DNA of 64,000 nucleotides from Flabesymbios commensalis (GCA_964017125.1 OZ024903.1:65997163-66061162); one strand, 5' to 3'; positions 47,731-58,325 are shown, counted from the stretch's first letter. The notes: generated by a model not told the origin, from the letters alone. Made by a program: numbers and translations.

Positions 47731-49249
47731 ATAACTAGACTTACCTTTGCTGGCAAAAGTGACACAAGTTTGGACGATCGTTTTTGTTTTTTTATTAATG
47801 CTCAGTTTTGGTTGCACTGACGACGTTTTAACCTCACATTTGCTAGAATATGTTTTTTACAAGCTTTCCAACGAGCCTACCCAGAGAGCCCTGCGACGCT
47901 CGGTTCGAGCCCTGTGACGTCATCAGTTTCTTTCAAAACTTGATTTACAACTCCCTCAATAACGGGTATTTCGGGAAAGCAACCTCTTCTCGTTCATTTT
48001 CAGGTAGGTATCATAACTTAAAAAAAAAAAAAAAAAAAAAAGCTAGGGCTTAGATAATGGATCAATGTCGCTGGAGTGTTGGCAATTACTCTCTTACTCT
48101 GGATGATCTGCCAGTCAGTCTGAACTGCTCAGTCATACATGTAAGATGGGGGGCACTGACTCAGTGCTGTTTTAGTGACGGCCCGGCATTTACAGCGCTC
48201 TGCCGGCGTTGAAACAGTGCTGTTTCAGTGCATCGCGGTAATAACTTTTGAAGTACTCAATCAAACTTCGCCAAATTTTCAGGGCACTCGCCGCCATGGC
48301 TGGGGAGGGGGCCTGCGAAATTACGTGAAAAACGGTTGAGAATTGACTGAGATATCTGCGAAAAACGAAAAAAAATGGTTGAAGAAGTGTTGTTTCAGTG
48401 CATCGCATTAATAACTTTTGAAGTACTCAATCAAACTTCGCCAAATTTTCAGGGCAGTCGTCATAATGGCTGGGAATGGTGTCTGCAAAATTACAAGAAA
48501 AACGGTTCACAATTGACTTAGATATCAGCGAAAAACGAAAAAAAATGGTTGAAGAAGTGTTGTTTCAGTGCATCGCATTAATAACTTTTGAAGTACTCAA
48601 TCAAACTTCGCCAAATTTTCAGGGCAGTCGTCATAATGGCTGGGAATGGTGTCTGCAAAATTACAAGAAAAACGGTTCACAATTGACTTGGATATCAGCG
48701 AAAAACGGATGAAAATCTAGCATTTAATGTTTCTACTGTTCAAACAAAACACACAATGTTGGTTGATTGCCGGGCCACTGTTCGCGACGCTGGCCCGTCA
48801 CTCAAACAGCCCAGCCCTGGGGCGGCGTGCAGATAACAAAGGGCTTTTGTGAGTGGCGACTAGGCCATTGAATTTCCTGAATAGACTCTCAACCAGCATG
48901 TATTGCACTGAACCGGCAATGGTCCACATAGTGGATTTACAAAATCTGCTATAATTCCGGATCCACTTGCAGGACGGCTGAAAAAAGATATAGCCTGGTA
49001 CCTGAATACCTAAGGATCATTGTGCCAAAGTTTGACGTCGATTACTCGTAAACTGCGTGAGAAATAGCGCTTCAAAAATTGTCAATGGTAATCCATATAG
49101 TGGATTTATGAAATCTGGATCAGGTCCAGATCCACTGGCGGGAAAAATGAAAAAAGCTACAGCCTGGTAGATGTATACCTAAGGAACATTGTGCCGAGGT
49201 TTGAAGTAGATTACTTGTAAACTGTCTCTGTAATCCCGGACTAAGAAAG

Positions 49250-49292
<43 letters not shown>

Positions 49293-49435
49293 GAAAAAGA
49301 AAGTCTCTTTTGGATACTAAAAAGCTTGGACGATGACGTCCAAACTTAATAATAATAATAATAATAATAATAAGATGAAGAAAGATCTTAGTGGCACTAA
49401 CAAAGCTTGGACGATGACGTCCAAACTTTAATTAT
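47731..49435 (+). repeat. partial complex unit C and the array's right end
   Basis: A-tract module, triplicated 170-bp block in a different order, and one core, then AAT microsatellites and two copies of AGCTTGGACGATGACGTCCA. The repeat stops at about 49435, just after GTCCAAACTTTAATT. Confidence 0.9.
49255..49380. repeat. (AAT)n microsatellites with GTCCAAAC hairpins
   Basis: AATAATAAT runs at 49255-49292 and 49347-49373 alternate with palindromic words GCTTGGACGATGACGTCCAA. Similar AAT runs of varied length end most cores. Confidence 0.85.
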
Positions 49436-50884
49436 GACGATCACATCTGCAGCTAAGGCCTGGTTTCTCGTGAACTCTATTTTTGTCGCGCCACGGCACT
49501 CCCACATAACAACAGTAAACTGATAACCATGATAACAGGAAGATCCGGTTTGACAAAAATCAACCAGCTGGTAAATGTGGTGCAGAATTCGTGTCCGCAA
49601 TGGACCTAATCAGCTTGTACAGCTGTAGGGAGTGGTAGGCCTACTGTGTTGTGAGTAGACAGGGTGTTAATGTTTTATTGGTCGGGGTGAACATCTTGAC
49701 CAACCAAATGTCTAAGATCTAGACCAACAGCTTCGAGAATACTGAACAGGGCGATATTTATAGTCTACACGATGTATTTGGAAACCTCTTAAATAGGCCG
49801 GTACTATTAAGTTTATTTTGCCTGAGTTTGTGCCCTATTTAGGGGAAAGAGGGGTGGTGTGTGTGGGAAAGGGTTGACATTTCTGTACACCAGTCCTCAT
49901 GAACATGTCGACGTGTCAGGTCCTTAGGTTAAGTACTTTTGTGTTTAACAAGTGATCAGAATAATAATATTCACGATTATATTTGTGGTTAAGAGCCTTA
50001 AGGGTTTTGGTTGAAATAATGTTGGCCCAGCGTCACCATTGGGCCAATGTCTCTTGTTATCTGGTGTTTCTGGCGCCGGGATTTTAAAGGTCACCAGCAT
50101 AATGCAGCAGTCAGAAAAGACGGTACAATCACCAAATGCTGTTTCAATGACGGGCCAGTTTCGAAGACTGTGGGTCAACATTGAAAAAGTATTGGTTGAA
50201 TGACACGTGTCTGCGCAAAGTATACAGCAGACCCGGTGATGATTAGTGCTGGGTCAGCGCCGTAGATGATTGACCGGCATTGAACCAGCAATGGGCTGCA
50301 ATGCTCAGCTGGCCCAGCATTGAACCGGAATTTGGTGGGTAGGCCTACATTCTCTGTATCAGGTACATCGTAGGCATAGTAGGCAAGTATTGAATGAATG
50401 TTGGCAAGCACCGGCGTTGGTGGTGGAAGTAATACACGTCGAAAACATTTAGGATTCTGGCCCATGAGGAAGACCAATACGCTGATTTTTCTGTCTGTAG
50501 CACTCAAGCAAACTAAAGCCGGGCCTCGGAGTTCGGGAGCTCTTTTTCTAGTTTTATTTTAAATTGATCTTAACACATTGAAATTAATAATGTTGAAATT
50601 AAATTTACAACACTTAGGAAGCATACAGTCGTCATGGCGTCTCCAATGTACATTAACTTAAATAAAAAGAAGATTTAAGATTGTTCTATACACAGAAAAA
50701 GTATGATATCTATGGGTTTCTGTCTATACTATGGTAGTATTACTTGACATATTCGCATACTACTCATACTAGGAAGACAACATAACAAACACCCCTCTAC
50801 AACAAAACTCAATAGCAAGAGAATAAACTCGAACATGGATGGAGTTGTATGCTCAGCAAACCAAAAAGCAGTATCTACAAATAC
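49436..50884. other. non-coding stretch with degenerate palindromes
   Basis: No coding frame recognised. Three palindrome-family remnants lie at 50003-50064, 50131-50198 and 50246-50339. Confidence 0.5.
50131..50198. mobile_element. 65-bp-class palindromic element, diverged
   Basis: ACCAAATGCTGTTTCAATGA pairs with the right arm CAACATTGAAAAAGTATTGGT around GGCCAGTTTCGAAGACTG. Neighbouring half-copies at 50003-50064 and 50246-50339. Confidence 0.55.
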
Positions 50885-50931
50885 AAAAGGCAGTATCAGC
50901 TTACACGAAGAGTAAGCAGATACTGCCTTTT
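50885..50931. repeat. AAAAGGCAGTATC hairpin, copy 1
   Basis: Arms AAAAGGCAGTATCAGCTTAC and GTAAGCAGATACTGCCTTTT, loop of 7 nt. Related hairpins at 53976 and 55141. Confidence 0.8.
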
Positions 50932-51401
50932 AGCTTTGTGAGCTAGTATCCTTCTCCAAACAATTACCTCGCTCACATGACAGGAATGTTTGCATGTGGA
51001 CTGTTTTTTTCTGGCCCAGAATTTTCCAATTGGAATTGTGCAGATGTATCTATTCAGAATGCTTGTGCTCCCGCGATGTCTGTACACTGGCTCTTGTGAG
51101 ACTAACTAGACCAACTCCACACTTGTGTTAGCATGTAAGAAAATGTTCCTACTTCTGTTTTTATCTCTGTTTTATAACAAGTCAGTTACAAAAGATAGAA
51201 ACCTCTTTGAAATAGATAAAATATGTAATTTATTGAAGATCTTTGAGGAGTTATACATTTCTTAGTTTAGCAGGCTAAATGTATATTACGTGAGACATTT
51301 TATCTCATTTATTTAATTTATCGAGATTGCATTATACTGTACATCAAGCAATCGTGGCAAATCACCTATTACATAGACATGACAATATGTGACTAGCTGA
51401 G

Positions 51402-51403
<2 letters not shown>

Positions 51404-51454
<51 letters not shown>
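51404..51454. repeat. (AT)n microsatellite
   Basis: About 25 AT dinucleotides, self-complementary. Confidence 0.97.
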
Positions 51455-51463
<9 letters not shown>

Positions 51464-51526
51464 ACAGTATGAGGCCAACATGTGCAACTCCGGATGAAAG
51501 CGTGAACAATTACATAGAGGTTTTAA

Positions 51527-51775
51527 TGCATAATATGCCATAATAGTAATGCTCCTGTTAATGTTGATCATCATATCAGAGACGATTATGTTAAATTACT
51601 CACAGATGTGTTAAGTCATGGAAAAACACAGGACAAACCTCCACGGATTGAACCAGATATGTTCGATGGGTCCTTGTTACGGTTTCCTTTATGGATGAAA
51701 TCATTTGAGACAATAGTTGAAAAACATACTGATTCTGTGTCAGAGAGACTATTCTACTTAAGTAAGTATCCACGC
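51527..51775 (+). mobile_element. BEL/Pao LTR-retrotransposon fossil, gag-side fragment
   Basis: The translated segment resembles the DUF1759 region found in BEL/Pao polyproteins: PRIEPDMFDGSLLRFPLWMK, then SFETIV and SERLFYLSKY, matching the family pattern P-x-F-x-G...W..F...(K/R)..YL. It is a short, broken fragment. No LTR pair, protease, polymerase or integrase part was recognised around it. Age is not clear beyond being old enough to have lost its ends. Confidence 0.55.
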
Positions 51776-52229
51776 TGTCAAAATAAGGGATCAGTCTCAA
51801 AATTGAGAAAAACAAAATTTTGTATTATATATTACAAATTTTATATTATAGTGACTTGTGTTGCGAATATACAATTTCAACACCCGACGCAATAAATATA
51901 CCTGTGAAAAGTGTGTACGTGGAGCGGTCGGGCACTTGCAAAGAAAAGTTTGAATATACAACTGCAAAGTAGTTTTGGGGCGCAGATGAAGTAAGTTCTA
52001 CATGGAAGTGGCAAGTTTATTTTCACATAATTGTGTATATGTGACAGAGCTGTTTTACATGTTTATATCAGTCTGCATGTGATGGAGGTATGTTTTCTAC
52101 TTTTCTGTTGTCATAGGTAAACAGTCATCTTCTAGATACGTTGGCGTCAGTTAGGTGTGATGTACGAGAATAGAGCAGAACAACATAGATCTCCAGAACT
52201 TTGAAGCCGTAGCACAACAAAACTCTGCA

Positions 52230-52317
52230 GCAAAGCGGATCCAGGATTCCTGAAAGGGTGTCAGGTGGTTTCGGGGGGGATCTTAGGTATTTTTAGGGCT
52301 CCCGGATCCACCTTTGC
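52230..52317. mobile_element. 88-bp MITE with GCAAAG-GGATCC ends
   Basis: GCAAAGCGGATCCAGG at the left and CCCGGATCCACCTTTGC at the right form an imperfect terminal inverted repeat. Confidence 0.6.
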
Positions 52318-52329
52318 GGCAGTAATAAA

Positions 52330-52670
52330 CACCCTCGCGATGAAAATGAAATGAAATGACTGGGGTTTTAGGCCACCTTTGTGCACATATATAGGCTAAA
52401 CTGGGCCAGGAGAGCCGCCTGAGGATGGTGAGATGAATGAGATGACACTGCCCTCCAGACACAGGATTCGAAATTCGAGCCCTGGCGGTGTTAGGCAGAG
52501 CACGCTACCCCTCGGTCACGGAGGCTCCCCATAATATTGAATCTTTACGAATGAGCAAGGGCGAGACATTTTGTCTCTTTGAAACTTGAAGGTCAGAGTG
52601 TGGTTCGAACCCGCGATCTCCGACTTTCCAAGAAGGCGGCTTTAACCACTGCACCAGGTCCCCCACGACC
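52330..52670 (-). mobile_element. tRNA-derived SINE with two tRNA-like heads
   Basis: On the minus strand: GGGGGACCTGGTGCAGTGG (A-box-like) and GCGGGTTCGAACC (perfect B box) form the first head. A GATTC-containing spacer follows, then GGGGAGCCTCCGTGACCGAG and GGGCTCGAATTTC as a second head. After that comes a unique region CCATCCTCAGGCGGCTC, CCCAGTTTAGCC, GTGCACAAAGG and a CATTTCATTTCATTTTC tail. Two Pol III-type promoters and a short-repeat tail identify it as a SINE, not a tRNA gene. Confidence 0.8.
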
Positions 52671-53975
52671 GTCGCGATGGAGACAGCATGAGCCGTAATT
52701 AGCATGATTATATACCGGATATGAGCACCATGTCCAAAAGCCAACCAAAGTTCACAATCGGCAATTCAGTGGCATGTACCCTTATTTTTTCAGTTCAAGT
52801 GTTCATTTCCGGTATATTATATTGCGGCTCATGCAATCGCCACGGAGATGGGCGTGCATTACTGATGTAATTCATCTGCGCATTTATTGGAACTGTGGAA
52901 GTCATTCTCTGAAGCTAACTTGTAAGGTATTTCAAATATTATCAAATATGTCAATAGATGTGACAGATGTAGTAGACATGGAAATTCTGGAGAGATCATT
53001 ATGCTGTTCTGCTCTACTCTCGTACATCACAGCTAACTGAAGTGAACAAAGCTAGAATACAATAGTGTTTATCTAAGGAAACAGAAAAGTAGGAACAATA
53101 CCTACATCACATGCAGACTGATGTCGATATGTAAAATGAGCAGCTTAATACCAAACACAGCTTCAACTGTCAAGTAATTTGCGTAATATTGTAAACATGC
53201 TGACTTTTAATTGACCAAACGCTTGATTTGTAACAACCTACATATAGTAAGACATGTTAACATACACACACGTGTAAACAGGACACGGACCTATACATAG
53301 TAATCTATCTGTGGTAACAGGGTGAAAATAAACTTTACACTTCTGTGTAGAACCTACTTCATTCAGCCCAATCTTAATTATAACGTCGTAATTTTTTTTT
53401 GAAATAATAAATAAATGACGGTTATCTTTAATCTTGTTCTGGGCAGTTATAAGTTTAACCAAAAATAAAATTACATTATTTTGAAGGAGGCCTTTTTTCA
53501 GATTGATCCTATATTTTGACAGCATGTTCCCGGTCATAATCGGATTCAGCATGCTCAAAAACACCTATATATACAAATTATCATGCGTTCTTCCGGAAGT
53601 GCACATAATATTTTTGACATACCGACACAATTATGTTTTCTGGACCGAGCTGTCACATTATATTAGGAGTTGATTAACCTTAGGTGAAGTCATAGCTCAG
53701 TGAAAAAGATTGTGTGTGAACTTATATTATCACTTAGCAACTACGCGATAAAATTAAATTGCCAACATTTTTTAGTTGCCAAATTTCTAGTATCCCCCGG
53801 ACCCGGACCATGTTCTGGTGGTCCGATGCTACTGTCAAACGCTGCACATTATTTCAAAAGCTTACGTTCACATTTTAGAAAACATCCATTTATATTTTTT
53901 AGATATTATTAAAACACGAAGTTATCTAAAAATATTTGCTTGACGTAAGTAAATCCAAGTACAGAGCACCACCGT

Positions 53976-54040
53976 GCAAAGCCAAAAGGTACTATCTGCT
54001 TATTTTACAAGTATTATCATGTATTGCCTTTTGGCTTTGC
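53976..54040. repeat. GCAAAGCCAAAAGG hairpin, copy 2
   Basis: Perfect 14-bp outer arms GCAAAGCCAAAAGG / CCTTTTGGCTTTGC around a partly paired CTATCTGCTTA loop, homologous to the hairpin at 50885. Confidence 0.85.
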
Positions 54041-54399
54041 GGAGAGAATCATCTTTTAAAACCAAAATTTCGCGCGAATAAGGTAAATGTGATCTCAGGT
54101 TTACAAACTGAAAGCGTCTCTGCCGACATTGCACATTCTCAGAATTCTGCTCAGTTAGACGCCTTTATACACAACGAGACCTACACCAAAAAGCTCGTTT
54201 TGAGATAAATGAAGTTGAAGTTTATAGTCTACTGTAAATTCAAGAAAGCGATAGAGCAAAATATTGAGTTAAACTAACACACGACATACACATTCTCAAT
54301 CCATGGAACATACCCACATCTTCAGATACCTCCGGTTTCGAACCTCGCTGCCCCACTTAAACTGTGGTCTAGTTGTGGATAAATAAAAATGACGTTTTG

Positions 54400-54680
54400 C
54401 TTGATGCACAACTGTACCAACCAATATTTCTTGTAAATTAAACAAATACAAATAAAAGTAGAACATTTACAAAAAATGAGCACATTATATCATTATATTA
54501 CTGCGAGGATGATGGGAAACAAAGGTGTGGGTTGGTCCAGTTCTGCATAAATTTTAGGATTTAGATTTATGCACAAGTGCACCAAGCCACAATTTTTGTC
54601 AATAGAACAAATGTGTAGAAAAATACATAAATAAGCACCTTACAGATTATCTACATCTTCTGTAGATCTAGCTGTGGGAT
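54400..54680 (+). repeat. weak ~170-bp tandem duplication
   Basis: GATGCACAACTGTACCAACC at about 54400 and TATGCACAAGTGCACCAAGC at about 54568 begin two diverged copies, each followed by AATAGAACAAA- or TTAAACAAAT-type words and AAAAATGAG/AAATACATAAATAAG. Confidence 0.4.
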
Positions 54681-54803
54681 TTCTTTAATAAAATACGTGT
54701 AACGTTTGTAGATTAGACTTAGGTGAAATCACGGGCACTGCTAGGCTGATGGAATAAATGAATGTGTGGGTTGCGCAAAGATGTTACATGTGCTGTTTTT
54801 TCA

Positions 54804-54820
54804 CCGCCACCAGGTGGCGT
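54804..54820. promoter_or_regulatory. candidate CTCF-type site
   Basis: CCGCCACCAGGTGGCGT contains CCACCAGGTGGCG, which fits the bilaterian CTCF core (CCASYAGRKGGC), inside a CGCCACC-A-GGTGGCG palindrome. A single motif match only. Confidence 0.3.
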
Positions 54821-54977
54821 GATGGGTGTACTTTTGACTTCCGGTTAATTTTTAAATAAAGATTGTGCATAAATAGCTATCGCTTGGAGCACTTAACTCA
54901 TTTTCTATTTTTTTAGGGTTGGCTCAGCTGTGCACAAAGGAGGTAAAAAAAATAACCCTTCCGTTATTTATTTCATA

Positions 54978-55065
54978 CCCCGGTGTTGTTTTAATGTTAG
55001 CCCACCGTCTTCGACTTGGCCCAACATCAAAACAACATTTGGTCAATGTATCGTGCTTGCAGGGC
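54978..55065. mobile_element. palindromic-family element, diverged
   Basis: GTGTTGTTTTAATGTTAGCC and TTGGCCCAACATCAAAACAA are paired arms around CACCGTCTTCGA. A GCAGGG end remains. Confidence 0.65.
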
Positions 55066-55140
55066 TGCAAGTCATTCACAATATACAAGGTTACAGAACT
55101 GAGCGTGACTAGAATTCTGTCAACGTGGACATACTACTCT

Positions 55141-55200
55141 GCAAAGGCAAAATGCATCTACTTACTTGTAAAGTAAGCAAATGCTGTGTTTTGCCTTTGC
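55141..55200. repeat. GCAAAGGCAAAA hairpin, copy 3
   Basis: GCAAAGGCAAAATGCATC pairs with ATGCTGTGTTTTGCCTTTGC, inner arms CTTAC / GTAAG. Same design as the hairpins at 50885 and 53976. Confidence 0.82.
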
Positions 55201-55309
55201 GCGGCAGTATAGGTAAGCTTACAAATTATCATAATGTAGCTGATGGGTTGTATTCGTATAGTCATCAGATATATACAGTGTGATGTCACATCACTATACG
55301 CCTGATAGA

Positions 55310-55388
55310 CGTTTAATTTTGATTCTGGTTCAATGGTGTAACAACGCATAATACGTTGACCCATCATTAAGCTAACATTGAATCTCAA
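55310..55388. mobile_element. degenerate palindromic element
   Basis: GATTCTGGTTCAATGGTGTA, TACGTTGACCCATCATTAAG and CTAACATTGAATC keep partial pairing. Confidence 0.4.
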
Positions 55389-55619
55389 ATGGTCACACAT
55401 TAGAAACCTTAACACCTGTGGTGTCATTGATACTTGTAACTTCCCCCATTGGTTTTCGCCAATACTAGTTTGAATAATATTTTTTTATCAGCATACTCCC
55501 AATTTGACCATGATCAACAATGACGATATTGAATGACGATAGTTTCCAAATAACCATTTAGTATTCCACACACCAAGGTCCACACCCTACTGAGATATTA
55601 TTATTTGTCCCAATCTGCT

Positions 55620-55700
55620 ATTAGCACGAGGTTCTCTGGTCCAATTTAGAATTTAGGTGCATAAAAAGTAGCATAAAGCCCCATTCATTCATATTAGTCT
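55620..55700 (+). mobile_element. SINE 3' fragment
   Basis: AGGTTCTCTGGTCCAATTTA, then GGTGCATAAA and CCCCATTCATTCAT, align with the 3' part and tail of the SINE at 52330-52670. Confidence 0.6.
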
Positions 55701-55848
55701 AAATGTAGCTGTTTTTACAGATAATCATTAGACAGATACTATTGCCTGCCACGGCAGGGCTCAGGCTTCGTTCCCTTTTTCGATATTTTGAATTCAAAAA
55801 TACAAAATGTTTCTTTTCATGTCAACTTCTCATAGTCTGAGTCTGAAT

Positions 55849-55948
55849 CACAAAACATTTGTATAACATTTGTACAATGCTGGACCAACGTCAAAGACGT
55901 TGGGCCGACGCTGTACAAATGTTATACAAATGTTTTGTGTTTACTGGG
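55849..55948. mobile_element. 109-bp-class palindromic element, left end lost
   Basis: CACAAAACATTTGTATAACA to GTGTTTACTGGG with centre GGACCAACGTCAAAGACGTT. Paired substitutions ATGCTGG / CGCTGTAC keep much of the stem. Confidence 0.88.
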
Positions 55949-55977
55949 AGGGCACTGTCATCTAATAATCATCTCAT

Positions 55978-56070
55978 TATTCATTTATTCATTCATTCAT
56001 TCGTTCGTTCGTTCGTTCGTTCGTTCGTTCGTTCGTTCGTTCGTTTGTTCGTTTGTTCATTCATTGATTC
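55978..56070. repeat. (ATTC)n(GTTC)n microsatellite
   Basis: ATTC units pass into about 14 GTTC/TTCG units and back into ATTC. The SFVRSFVR frame over it is not coding. Confidence 0.93.
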
Positions 56071-56111
56071 ACTCTTTTATTCATTGAGTCACGTATTCAT
56101 TAATTTGACCG

Positions 56112-56295
56112 TTCATTTGTTCGTTCGTTCGCTCATTTATTCATTTGGTATTTCACGTAATGTCAGTCTACCATCATATTATGTGTGACATATTGTCCTT
56201 TCATTTGCTCGTTCGTTCGTTCGTTCGTTCATTTATTCATTCGTTAGTTCACGTAATGTCAGTCTACTATCATTATATGTGTGACATATGTTTGA
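56112..56295 (+). repeat. ~100-bp tandem duplication with TTCG tracts
   Basis: TTCACGTAATGTCAGTCTAC occurs at about 56152 and 56250, each followed by a TATGTGTGACATAT word and preceded by a TTCG tract and an ATTTATTCATT word. Confidence 0.8.
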
Positions 56296-57068
56296 CAAGC
56301 AGTATCAGACAAGACGTCACATAAACATAACAATAACATTTGAACAGCCACCAGATTTCTGAAGCTCTCGTTACAACGCGGATATGATAGTGATACCTTT
56401 ACTATTTATGTTATTTATCTTCCTAACATTTATTATGCAATGTGTCACTGTCTGTAGATGCTAAACTATTTTTGTATGAGGCATGTCATAACGATCGCAG
56501 AATGTCACAATGATCGTAGTCGTTTTCTCTATTTTTTTCAGGGTATTGAAGGCGAATGTTCAGAATGATTGATGTCTGTTATTTTCAAGAAATATTTGTC
56601 TGTCTTTAAACTAACCGGTCACAGCAAAGAATCAAGGTTTTTAAGATTGATAATGTAATTTTATCATCATAAACATGTAATTTGTCTCTCATTTTTGTTT
56701 GTCTTCTGGCTGAATAGATCAGGTTAAACCAACATATGTGTAGCCTATATATTATTAAAAATTGTATGTGATAATCTTTAACTTGTTATTGTATTAACGT
56801 AAATGTTAATATTTCTTCTAGCATATTTTTTCAAATTGTTTTCAAACCCTATAATCTACCAAGACGTCACCGCGGCTTGAACAGGACGAACCGATGCATC
56901 GAGGTGCGTGATTTCGTCCCACGCTGACAATGGCCACCACATCGGCATTGTCGTCACGTCGGCCCTGACTGAGATCGTCCCGGACCGTAGTGATATCTGA
57001 TACCAGTCTTATCTTCCGCGGCCACGGCGCGCCGTGTGACTGAAAGCTCACATCTCCACACACGAACA
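56296..57068. other. non-coding stretch with a GC-rich patch
   Basis: 56860-57060 is CpG-richer than its surroundings. The 139-residue minus-strand frame over it crosses the palindrome at 57069 and shows no family features, so it is not called. Confidence 0.4.
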
Positions 57069-57133
57069 CCCAAAACTGTCTCAAAGCTGGGCCGACGTCA
57101 GAGACGTTGGCCCAGCTTTGAAACAGTGTTGGG
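57069..57133. mobile_element. 65-bp palindromic element
   Basis: CCCAAAACTGTCTCAAAGCT pairs with AGCTTTGAAACAGTGTTGGG around GGGCCGACGTCAGAGACGTT. Confidence 0.88.
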
Positions 57134-57989
57134 TTTTTATCTGGTTGGACGAGCTGCGAGCTGACGAAACACCACTCGGCGGCCTGGGACAAGATATCAC
57201 ACCAGGCAGCACGTTTACTCCTGGGTTCCGCTGTTTTGTCGATAATTTGCACAGTGAACAAATGACGAAAAGCAGTTTTGTTTCCTCAGAGATCGATTAA
57301 GAATATTCAGTTCTGGAATGCACGGAACTACACACTGTTTGGATATAAATATGTTATTCCTTTATTATAATGCGAAAAGCTCCATCATCTTCCCCAACCA
57401 TGCCTAAGCCCCCAGTAGCTTACAGTGAGAATCACTGATGGTGGGTGAATTCCCAAGCGTAAAAACAAGGTATCTTAGTTGATCATGATAATGAGCATCA
57501 GCGGTTAACTTTCCTAACTAAATGATTAGATATGTCAAGAATGGGGACATATTGAGAAAAATACGCACCCAATCTTCACAGAAGTCAATAAGAGAGATGT
57601 AAGAGAGATGTAGCCTAGGTCACACGTACAAACATCTTTCTATTAAAAAATCCGATATAATGTGATTATGGTGATTGCCGGTCAAAGTAACAAAAGCATC
57701 TGAATTTAAAATTCACATCGTACAGTGCTTTACTAATTTTCAATAAATTCACTCTTCTGAATTTATTGACAATTAGTTCACTAACATGAAATGGTATGCG
57801 GCGCAACAGATCGGCAGCCGGTATTGATATATATCTCCTGGATAATGACCATGTGGCGGCTCCAACTTTTAAGTGATGGTAAGCGAGCTGCTTTCTGTGT
57901 TACACAGTCTTGGGCTCAATGATACAACTAGAACATCAATCAGGACACACAATTCTATGTTGCCAATCGTTACCATTTACCTATTTAAT

Positions 57990-58150
57990 AGTTAGCATTT
58001 ATCACACAATTGTTAGCATTTAACACAATAATTGTTTGTATTTCACCACACAAATTATTGTTAAAATTTCAACACACATATTATCAGCATTGACCACACA
58101 ATATTGTCAGCATTTCACCACACAATTGTTAGCATTTCACCACACTTAAA
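57990..58150 (+). repeat. ~25-30-bp minisatellite
   Basis: Six imperfect units of (T/A)TTAGCATTT(C)ACCACACAA type separated by AATTATTGT-like spacers. Confidence 0.75.
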
Positions 58151-58235
58151 CTAAATATTTTATTAAGTAACACAAATTGCAATATGCCTAAAATATGTTA
58201 ATTTGAAAAAAATACGGATTTCACTTGGACTGTAC

Positions 58236-58302
58236 CCCAGCAAAGACTGAACCTTGTTGTCCTAGAATTGGACCACCTTCTGCGATTTTGGTTGAACGCC
58301 TT
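58236..58302. mobile_element. truncated palindromic element
   Basis: CCCCAGCAAAGACTGAACCT and TTGGACCACCTTCTGCGATT match the left arm and centre. The right arm is largely lost. Confidence 0.45.
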
Positions 58303-58325
58303 GTGATACCCTTTCTAGGGTAGAA

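Larger units (their letters stand above)
32735..49435 (+). repeat. 16.7-kb array of two long complex tandem units plus a partial third
   Basis: Blocks recur at constant offsets. 32854-33931 reappears at +7241, 35640-37387 at +6894, and 38837-40298 at +7755. Unit A runs about 32735-39975, unit B about 39976-47730, and unit C (partial) 47731-49435. B differs from A by a shorter module near 41.5-42.4 kb and by one extra ~860-bp module near 44.7-45.5 kb. The copies are nearly identical: the 273-residue frames at 36342-37163 and 43236-44057 translate the same. This means recent amplification, or possibly an assembly duplication. Confidence 0.95.
51979..53370. mobile_element. foldback element with long split inverted arms
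   Basis: 51979-52030 pairs with 53325-53372 (GAAGTAAGTTCTACA, AAGTTTATTTTCAC). 52046-52205 pairs with 52980-53140 (ATCAGTCTGCATGTGATG, CTACTTTTCTGTT, GTTAG(G/C)TGTGATGTACGAGA, AGAGCAGAACA). The right arm has ~190 bp extra between these blocks. A small MITE and a SINE lie between the arms. No transposase seen. Confidence 0.78.

Noticed and set aside
52605-52670. tRNA gene on the minus strand
   Set aside because: A and B boxes are good but the block is followed by a second tRNA-like head, a unique region and a short-repeat tail, and it has a diverged relative at 7.2-7.5 kb. It is a SINE.
54337-54350. B-box-like GGTTCGAAACC on the minus strand
   Set aside because: No A box or cloverleaf at the right distance, and no repeat relationship found.
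56842-57261. 139-residue minus-strand frame in a GC-rich patch
   Set aside because: It crosses the 65-bp palindrome, its opposite strand is also open, and no motif was recognised.
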